Source: CAZJGF01 sp964545665 | Lineage (GTDB): Bacteria > Chloroflexota > Dehalococcoidia > GIF9 > AB-539-J10 | Direction of reading: 5' to 3' | NCBI GenBank assembly: GCA_964545665.1 | Contig: CAZJGF010000096.1 | Coordinates: forward strand, 1-5,638 | DNA: 5,638 bases | Shown: positions 1 to 4,416 of the stretch, in pieces | Position numbering within the stretch: the stretch's first letter is position 1 | How the letters are laid out: every line of letters begins with the position of its first letter | The notes under the pieces: model-generated | What the model saw: only the letters and a program-made list of their open reading frames with translations | Database searches by the model: none | Told to the model about the DNA's origin: nothing | Program-made: the position numbers and the translations under genes

Positions 1-108
1 GTAGTTTTCACGCCCCTGTCCGCAGCTATTAGCATTCTCGGTCAACAAAAAGCCATCTTGTGCATCATCCACCATAAGCACGTTAACGACCGGCCGTGCG
101 GAATGTAG
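1..108 (-). pseudogene. N-terminal fragment of a response-regulator receiver (REC) domain, cut by left edge
   Basis: Reading the minus strand from the stop TAA (complement of 109-111), the frame stays open to the window edge and encodes RPVVNVLMVDDAQDGFLLTE followed by about 16 more residues. A hydrophobic first strand, then an acidic Asp-Asp pair, then a DxxxLT helix is the start of a CheY-like receiver domain, which takes a phosphoryl group from a sensor kinase. The phosphorylated Asp on strand 3 would lie outside the window. There is no ATG before the first strand. The only start candidates are GTG (79-81) or ATG (73-75), both inside strand 1 and without a Shine-Dalgarno. I therefore favour a decayed fragment, in keeping with the other remnants nearby, but a living gene with an odd start cannot be excluded because most of it is not visible. 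The family call rests on about 20 residues. Confidence 0.5.
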
Positions 109-292
109 TTACGACATTGGAGAGGAAGGTGGTATTGGTGAGGCCCCAGCCGCTAGACAATCTCGTTCAATGGTTTGATTCGTGCAAGGTCTACCCCCAG
201 GTTGTTGCTCTTCAAGCGACTAGGCTGGCACTGACAATTCCCGTCTGGTATTCAATCACGAGCTACTTCAACGCATTCACATACACCTTTAG
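109..292. other. Stretch without a recognisable gene
   Basis: All six frames are short or poorly protein-like here. A plus-strand frame from GTG/ATG-like codons is open from 96 to 344 (82 residues), but it has no recognisable motif and overlaps the typA remnant in another frame. It is read as chance. I saw no tRNA, strong hairpin or promoter. The stretch separates the receiver-domain fragment (minus) from the typA remnant (plus) and is probably decayed sequence. Confidence 0.4.
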
Positions 293-637
293 GGTTTCCA
301 ATTCATCTTCATTGAACCCATTACACCAGTCTATGAAGGTATGATAGTGGGGCTGAATTCGCGGCCACAGGACATAGCCATCAACGTATGCAAAGAAAAG
401 AAGAAGACCAATGTACGTTCGTCTACGTCCGATATTGCCATAAAGCTTACTCCTCCTACTCTGTTGAGCCTGGAGCAAGCCATTGATTTTATAAATAATG
501 ATGAACTGGTTGAGGTAACTCCTGAGAATATCAAGCTGAGGAAAAAGTTACTCACTCAGGCACAACGATTGAGGGACATCGTTTCCAGCGTTTATCACCT
601 GCTGAAGCAGAATTTGCTTTCCCTGTCCACCTATTAA
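293..637 (+). pseudogene. typA: C-terminal remnant of translational GTPase TypA/BipA
   Basis: TypA/BipA is a ribosome-associated GTPase of about 600 residues related to EF-G. Only its last ~95-115 residues are present. The frame opens after a TAG at 290-292 and reads FIEPITPVYEGMIVG, then SRPQD, NVCKEKK, a TN.RSSTSDIAIKLTPP segment, LSLEQAIDF, DELVEVTP and IKLRKKLL. This series is the conserved C-terminal domain of TypA, which contributes to ribosome binding. Family homology extends about 14 residues upstream of the only ATG (341-343), so that ATG is not a natural start. The GTPase G1-G5 motifs and the EF-G-like domains are missing, and no matching sequence is seen at 1-290. The tail after LTQAQRLRD (about 566-637) no longer looks family-like. 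It cannot work as TypA, and a functional copy presumably lies elsewhere in the genome. The homology is very clear; calling it a dead remnant follows from the missing 5' part and the upstream stop. Confidence 0.85.
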
Positions 638-699
638 CCGCCTGCTTGCCCGAGCTCGCTTCGAGGTAAGCACGCGGGGTGGCCGAGCCTCTCTGCTAG

Positions 700-948
700 G
701 TGACGTTTTGTGCACCGCCAGGCTATGGAGCGGCAACGTCCCGCTATCACCAGGAAGGGGACAGTTTCATAGTCAAAGTGAAAGAGCCACTTGAAGAGGG
801 CAGAGCCAACCAGACAGTCATTAAGGTATTGGCAAAGCATTTCGGCGTTCCCCAGAGCCAGGTCAAAATCCTGAGCGGCTTTAAGAGCAGGAGTAAGGTG
901 GTTGAGGTTGTGGAAGGCTGGCGTATGCCTTGTCTGAAGGGGAATTAA
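700..948 (+). CDS. DUF167/YggU-family small protein, possibly decayed at its N-terminus
   Basis: DUF167 (YggU/UPF0235) proteins are small cytoplasmic proteins of about 75-100 residues with no settled function. The 82-residue product carries the family core: DSFIVKVKEP at 21-30, EEGRANQ at 32-38 (the invariant G-[KR]-A-N), VIKVLAKHFGV at 40-50, then VKILSGFKSRSKVVEV at 55-70. The N-terminal strand, normally V.V.P.A....V, is poor here (residues 1-20), though an APPG is visible. The start is a GTG at 700 directly preceded by an in-frame TAG (697-699) with no Shine-Dalgarno before it, so no better start exists. A plus-strand typA remnant lies 62 bases upstream. The family call is firm. Whether the gene is expressed is doubtful: the abutting stop, weak start and decayed neighbourhood suggest it may be a 5'-damaged copy. 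Confidence 0.65.
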   Translation: MTFCAPPGYGAATSRYHQEGDSFIVKVKEPLEEGRANQTVIKVLAKHFGVPQSQVKILSGFKSRSKVVEVVEGWRMPCLKGN

Positions 949-959
949 GCGACAGTCGC
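949..959. other. Short perfect palindrome GCGACAGTCGC
   Basis: An 11-base inverted repeat with 5-base arms around a central A begins directly after the DUF167 stop codon. It has no T-tract, and the single-base spacer cannot form a stable RNA loop, so it is not a terminator. It might be a protein-binding site upstream of the toxin-antitoxin promoter, or chance. Confidence 0.25.
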
Positions 960-992
960 AAGGATCTGAACAGGGGAGAGACTCACAGTGTA

Positions 993-1010
993 ATTAATCA
1001 CGTGATAAAT
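993..1010. promoter_or_regulatory. 18-bp imperfect palindrome, candidate autoregulatory operator
   Basis: The sequence ATTAATCACGTGATAAAT is an inverted repeat with one mismatched pair (996/1007) around a perfect 10-base core, ATCACGTGAT (997-1006). It lies two bases upstream of the TATAAT box of the toxin-antitoxin operon, within the presumed spacer between -35 and -10. A bound protein there would block RNA polymerase. Type II antitoxins, alone or with their toxin, commonly bind such palindromes and repress their own operon. The repeat and its position are visible; the protein that binds is inferred. Confidence 0.5.
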
Positions 1011-1012
1011 GA

Positions 1013-1018
1013 TATAAT
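1013..1018 (+). promoter_or_regulatory. -10 box (TATAAT) of the toxin-antitoxin operon
   Basis: A perfect TATAAT stands 40 bases before the antitoxin ATG. There is no good TTGACA match at 16-18 bases upstream; the closest stretch, around 988-995, is AT-rich and weak. The promoter may depend on the -10 box alone or be weak when not repressed. The neighbouring palindrome supports a regulated promoter here. Confidence 0.5.
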
Positions 1019-1058
1019 TTTCCTGCAGATTGGAAATAGTGGTTAAGGGAGCGTAGAT

Positions 1059-1313
1059 ATGAGAGTGAGGGATTTGAAGCCAAACGTAAAGGTGACTGAC
1101 GCATCTCAGATTTGGGAGGTTCCTGCGGTAAGGGAAATGTTGGCCCAGCCTTTCGGGGCTCCTGTTAAGTTGACTAGAGAGCAGGCAATTGAGATTGTAA
1201 AAGGTTCCTTTGGAAGCCGCCCTGATCTCCCTGAGGGCCGTGACTATGTTCGAGATGTAAGGTTAGCTTTCGGAGAGTCGATATTCAGCGAGACATCGGG
1301 CGGGGATGGCTGA
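1059..1313 (+). CDS. Putative antitoxin of a type II toxin-antitoxin pair (unrecognised family)
   Basis: This 84-residue, mildly charged protein has no domain I can name. I do not see a convincing ribbon-helix-helix, AbrB or Phd pattern. Its role is inferred from position: it is the first gene of a two-gene unit, preceded by a palindrome and a -10 box, and its stop codon overlaps the start of a PIN-domain toxin by 8 bases (ATGGCTGA), the usual antitoxin-toxin layout. The start is well supported by AGGGAG at 1046-1051, 7 bases before the ATG. A DNA-contacting region could lie in the first part (MRVRDLKPNVKV), with a helix around residues 38-49 (KLTREQAIEIVK). The part from GRDYVRDVRLAFGES (60-74) to the end would then be the toxin-neutralising segment, as in VapB proteins. 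These assignments are guesses. It could instead be a small unrelated partner protein. Confidence 0.6.
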   Translation: MRVRDLKPNVKVTDASQIWEVPAVREMLAQPFGAPVKLTREQAIEIVKGSFGSRPDLPEGRDYVRDVRLAFGESIFSETSGGDG

Positions 1314-1737
1314 TTATTTATTTGATACCACCCTTTTCGTAGACTACCACAGGGGTGATCCTGGAGCTAAATCTCTTATTGAGCGCCTCATCCAAGGTGA
1401 CATTACTGCCTCTTATTGTGCTTTGACATTGGTCGAATTGTGGATTGGAATATCTACGATTTCTGAGGAAGAACTTAGGCGCAGAGAAGAGATCAAGTAT
1501 AAAGCTCTCTTTACTTTGATGGAATCGGCACCAATTTCAGATGAAGATGCGAAACTAGCAGGGATATTGCTTGGGAACTCTGTTGCGGCGCTTGACGAAC
1601 AGCCGCGAAAGGAGTTTCTTAGAAGGTTTTTTGCTGATGCAATCATTGGGGCTGTGGCCAGTCGGCGGAAAGAAACAATCTGCACAAGAAACAAAAAGCA
1701 TTTCGAGCGATTCTCAGTGCAAGCTGAAGTTTACTGA
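1306..1737 (+). CDS. VapC-like PIN-domain ribonuclease toxin
   Basis: PIN-domain toxins are small Mg2+-dependent endoribonucleases that arrest growth by cutting tRNA or rRNA when their antitoxin is lost. The product is 143 residues, the usual VapC length. It begins YLFDTTLFVDYHRGD with the first catalytic Asp at residue 7. The second acid is E44 in LTLVELWIG, and the third is D111 in FADAIIGAVASRR. The C-terminal TRNKKHFERF (127-136) matches the common TRN.{2}[DH]F motif, with Asn129 where some members carry a fourth acid. The active site therefore looks intact. The ATG overlaps the antitoxin stop by 8 bases and has only a weak G-rich stretch before it, so translation is probably coupled. It ends 13 bases from the 3' end of the convergent methyltransferase gene. 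The family call is firm; its RNA target cannot be read from the sequence. Confidence 0.9.
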   Translation: MADYLFDTTLFVDYHRGDPGAKSLIERLIQGDITASYCALTLVELWIGISTISEEELRRREEIKYKALFTLMESAPISDEDAKLAGILLGNSVAALDEQPRKEFLRRFFADAIIGAVASRRKETICTRNKKHFERFSVQAEVY

Positions 1738-1750
1738 GGTTTAAATACGT

Positions 1751-4051
1751 TTACTTTGTTTCGACCGGTGGGGGGTGGCATAGGGCGTGAAACTCTTCTG
1801 GGCGAAGGCTGGCTCGGTGGCTATATCTGGAAAATGCAGCTTCTAAATCGTCATAGAACATGTAGGTAATCTTGTTTTCCAAGAAGAGGGGATGACCAAT
1901 ATAGGATGAGCTGGTTAGTTCTTGTTGGAGCTTCCTGCGTCTAGCTTTTGGAGCCACGATAGTCAATTGCCGACTTTTGCCCAATTCGGGCATGACTGAT
2001 AGCAAAGCCGCAAAGCGCTCTAAGGCACTCAGAATGGATGTGTGTTCCTCTACTTCGAAAGCCCATACCGGGGTGGCATCCGCTTTCGCCCAGATTATAT
2101 CAATCTGCTCAATGCGCTTTTGCTGAACTGGCTCAGCTTTTACATTTAGGTAGGTTAAGGGTTTAAGCGCTGCCAGCATGGGGTCATTTCTCTCCTGCTT
2201 TCCGATACAAGGCACGAGTCCAGCCTTCTGACCCAGTATGGCAAGGCGATAGATATGCTGGTTATGAGCAGTGCTGGCTGGGATTTGGTATGTTTCCCAC
2301 CTTTCTGATATTAGCGGTAAAGCTGCTTGCCTTGCCAGCGAATCAGGGCCTTTTAGCTCCCAATTGATACCATCATAGGACATCGCTACTTCATTTAGGA
2401 CATCGCTGATATCCTGCTTTGTGGGTTCGTGCCCATTTGTCAATAAAGGAGTGATAGTAACCCAAATAGAGTCAAAGTTTGCCTTGCCTACTTTCCTTAA
2501 ATAGCCTACTACATAGTATCTGATGCGCTCTCTGGGTGGAATGAAGTTGCCTACCTGGCGCTCAGCCTTGATTTGCCACAGGTTATTATCATCAAGGTCA
2601 AAGTCGCTCTCAAGAATTGCCAAAATATCGCCTATATTCTTGGAGGCAGCATCAAAAAAGAGGTCGTTATCGAAAAGGTCTGGTACCACTTCTCTAAGTA
2701 TCTCCTCTGTCGTTGCTCCACCATCACGGTAAATTACCCTCTCAGCAACATTCTTAATTATATTTGCCATTGGTAGAGACATAGGCTGGGAGATTTTCCT
2801 TGCAGCGGTTCTCTGAAAGTTAACAATCAGGCTTTCCCCCAAAACTCGCAATGGACTCTTAATCTTGTGGAATGTCTGTTTAGCCAACGGCTGGGCTACC
2901 GTATTTACATAGTTGAAGCCAATATAGCGAAGCATGTCCCGAATTTGATACCACAGATTGGTTTCCTTATGATGAAAGACGAGAGATAGCCATGCCTCAT
3001 CCTTCAGGGCATAAAACATCTGCTCAAAGGCTTTTTGGAGCAGGTCTAGATAGTGCTTTTCATCGAATTGTTGCTCTCCACCTTCAATTGCCTCCCTAGC
3101 TCGCATCACATCAGTGACTTCAAATCCCAGCCAGGCATGCCACATTGTGCCCAAGTCCAAATAAGCAATGTGCGCGCCATAGGGCGGGTCGGTATAGATG
3201 TAATCTACTGTGCCTTTGTCCACATATTTGAGTAGGTTTTCGGCGGAATCACAATAAACGTTGAAAGCCTCGCCTACACGTACAAAGTCTCCAAAGAGAG
3301 TGTTACTTCTTTCTTTGGCATTTGCTACTAGCTTAGCTCTAGTGGAGAATAGATTCCAAACGTCACGGTAATCAGGCTTTGGTGGTATCCAGTAGCGATA
3401 CACTCGAAAGATACCGCTGTCCCCTCCACCTGCATGTCTCGGATCAATTCCATATGTGATGCTTGCCCTCGCGAGAATGCCAGAGAAGGCAAATAGCAAT
3501 AGCTCTCTTGCCTGCTGATTGTTTACCTTCGTAATAGCTGCTCTGAGATGAGCCAAGGTTATTAGCTGTGCCCTGCCGAAGAGGTCTTCCACATAGCCTG
3601 TATCGGCATTAGAGGGAAGCTTAACACCTTTGGGATACCATTCCTTCAATTCATATTCATCTAGCTCCCTAGCTGAGGCCTTATGTACAAATTCGACAAT
3701 TGGTTTCATTTCCTGCTCAACTTGGCGATAGGCTTCCCAATAGGCATTGACGTCAACAGGAGCTAGGCAAGTCATTCTGGTGATAAAAACCGCCAGTGGG
3801 TCGAGGTCAAGGCATATCGTTCGCCGCCTGTTAGTTAATGCTTCAATGGCAGTAACACCGCTGCCACAAAAAGGATCAACAACCAGCCCACCGTCGGGGC
3901 AGAAATGGCGGATGTATTCGCCCACCACGTTTGACGGCTGCTTGGTATAGTAGGGATGAATCTTATAGTGCCAAGCCTTCGCTTTCTCAGCAGGAAAGGC
4001 ACGACGAATGGGCTCAACTATAGTTGGCGCTAGTATTACAGAGTTAGCCAT
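1751..4051 (-). CDS. DNA methyltransferase (N6-adenine/N4-cytosine type) with C-terminal nuclease-like domain
   Basis: This 766-residue cytoplasmic protein is predicted to transfer a methyl group from S-adenosylmethionine to an exocyclic amino group in DNA. The SAM-binding motif I is DPFCGSG (59-65), followed by an acidic motif II (LDLDP, 81-85). The catalytic motif IV is TDPPYG (287-292). HPYYTKQPS (32-40) just before motif I looks like motif X. Some 220 residues separate motifs I and IV, including a conserved-looking stretch around 197-232 (TYGIDPRH, then YRYWIPPKP), perhaps part of target recognition. From about 425 to 570 the sequence resembles helical or winged-helix linker domains. The last ~150 residues contain IEQIDIIW (647-654), AFEVEEHTSI (664-673), LTIVAPKARR (696-705) and a final strand-helix part. 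This layout resembles nuclease-like domains with a D...ExE centre, so the protein may combine modification and restriction. Target sequence and cleavage activity are unknown. The start is an ATG with no clear Shine-Dalgarno but a close promoter. Confidence 0.85.
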   Translation of the reverse strand: MANSVILAPTIVEPIRRAFPAEKAKAWHYKIHPYYTKQPSNVVGEYIRHFCPDGGLVVDPFCGSGVTAIEALTNRRRTICLDLDPLAVFITRMTCLAPVDVNAYWEAYRQVEQEMKPIVEFVHKASARELDEYELKEWYPKGVKLPSNADTGYVEDLFGRAQLITLAHLRAAITKVNNQQARELLLFAFSGILARASITYGIDPRHAGGGDSGIFRVYRYWIPPKPDYRDVWNLFSTRAKLVANAKERSNTLFGDFVRVGEAFNVYCDSAENLLKYVDKGTVDYIYTDPPYGAHIAYLDLGTMWHAWLGFEVTDVMRAREAIEGGEQQFDEKHYLDLLQKAFEQMFYALKDEAWLSLVFHHKETNLWYQIRDMLRYIGFNYVNTVAQPLAKQTFHKIKSPLRVLGESLIVNFQRTAARKISQPMSLPMANIIKNVAERVIYRDGGATTEEILREVVPDLFDNDLFFDAASKNIGDILAILESDFDLDDNNLWQIKAERQVGNFIPPRERIRYYVVGYLRKVGKANFDSIWVTITPLLTNGHEPTKQDISDVLNEVAMSYDGINWELKGPDSLARQAALPLISERWETYQIPASTAHNQHIYRLAILGQKAGLVPCIGKQERNDPMLAALKPLTYLNVKAEPVQQKRIEQIDIIWAKADATPVWAFEVEEHTSILSALERFAALLSVMPELGKSRQLTIVAPKARRRKLQQELTSSSYIGHPLFLENKITYMFYDDLEAAFSRYSHRASLRPEEFHALCHPPPVETK

Positions 4052-4064
4052 AATCTTGAAGTTG

Positions 4065-4093
4065 AATGTAGCACACTTTCCGTGTTACTTCAA
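4065..4093 (-). promoter_or_regulatory. Promoter-like sequence of the methyltransferase gene
   Basis: On the minus strand, TTGAAG (complement of 4088-4093) and TACATT (complement of 4065-4070) are exactly 17 bases apart. A TG lies one base before the -10, giving an extended -10 (TGCTACATT). Only 13 bases separate the -10 from the ATG at 4051, so transcription would start about six bases before the ATG and the message would be nearly leaderless. This fits the absence of a Shine-Dalgarno. It also implies expression independent of the upstream TIR-like gene. Confidence 0.5.
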
Positions 4094-4156
4094 TCTAGCT
4101 TTACCTAGCCGCCCTTTTAACTTTGCCTACGCGCCCTTTTTACAGCTTTTGATATT

Positions 4157-4277
4157 ATGGCCTATTTGACCGTTGAAGAAGCGGCCGAATTGGCTAAAAA
4201 GCCTACCTCTGGGCAGAGGCAGCGGTGAGCCTACCGGTATTAGAGAGGAAGATTTAACAATTCGTCAGAAACGTTAA
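4157..4277 (+). pseudogene. Decayed excisionase-type (MerR-like) helix-turn-helix gene
   Basis: From the ATG at 4157 the frame reads MAYLTVEEAAELAKKPTS, which is the opening of excisionase/HTH_17 DNA-binding domains (LTVEEAAELL...). It then hits TGA at 4226-4228 after only 23 residues. In a second frame, GEPTGIREEDLTIRQKR from 4224 to the TAA at 4275-4277 matches the usual end of the same domain (a WLIREEDLEAF-like wing and helix). The roughly 25 residues between the two parts, including the recognition helix, are missing. An internal deletion with a frame change has therefore killed the gene. Such proteins direct excision of integrated elements or act as small regulators. It lies on the opposite strand between the methyltransferase and the TIR-like gene. 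The two matching halves in order make chance unlikely, although each is short. Confidence 0.6.
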
Positions 4278-4416
4278 TCAAAAATAGATAAACATCGCTC
4301 AGTTATTCATAGCGTCCACTGCTAAGTTGCTATGTTTTTGCTGACCCAATACAGGCAATACATACGATTCCGAAGTAGCAGCTAGCGGTAAACTGGCGTG
4401 GTTCCAATAAAGCGAG
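4278..4416. other. Intergenic stretch after the excisionase fossil
   Basis: No reading frame of note is present. Apart from a weak hairpin with a T-run at 4308-4339 I see no tRNA, attachment-site-like repeat or promoter. It lies downstream of the stop codon of the TIR-like gene, and no strong terminator for that gene is visible on the minus strand. Confidence 0.4.
4308..4339 (+). terminator. Weak hairpin followed by five T
   Basis: CATAGC (4308-4313) pairs with GCTATG (4329-4334) around a 15-base loop, and TTTTT follows directly (4335-4339). It is placed 30 bases after the last stop of the excisionase fossil, as expected for its intrinsic terminator. The 6-bp stem is short and has only two G-C pairs, so it would be inefficient. 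It may be chance. Confidence 0.3.

Noticed and set aside
156..206. The minus strand reads NNLGVDLARIKPLNEIV, reminiscent of the LGVNLAGVEVIL segment of HspR/MerR-type regulators.
   Set aside because: Only about 17 residues, closed by stop codons nearby, and no HTH is visible in the neighbouring frame. Too little to separate from chance.
96..344. An open plus-strand frame of 82 residues before and across the typA remnant.
   Set aside because: No recognisable motif or ribosome site. Its end overlaps the conserved TypA coding frame in a different phase.
263..555. Two minus-strand frames of 71-74 residues (263-478 and 331-555), one ending in a charged helix-like NEDELETLKVYV.
   Set aside because: They lie antisense to the clear typA remnant and have no independent family motif.
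672..700. GCGGGGTGGCCGAGC resembles the 5' end (acceptor and D-arm start) of a class II tRNA (Leu/Ser).
   Set aside because: No anticodon arm, TTC-containing T arm or complementary acceptor strand follows within 90 bases. The downstream sequence is the DUF167 frame.
1720..1762. Repeated GTTTA/GTTTAC units around the stop codons of the convergent genes.
   Set aside because: Three short AT-rich units within coding ends. No regular spacing, so not a repeat array or attachment site.
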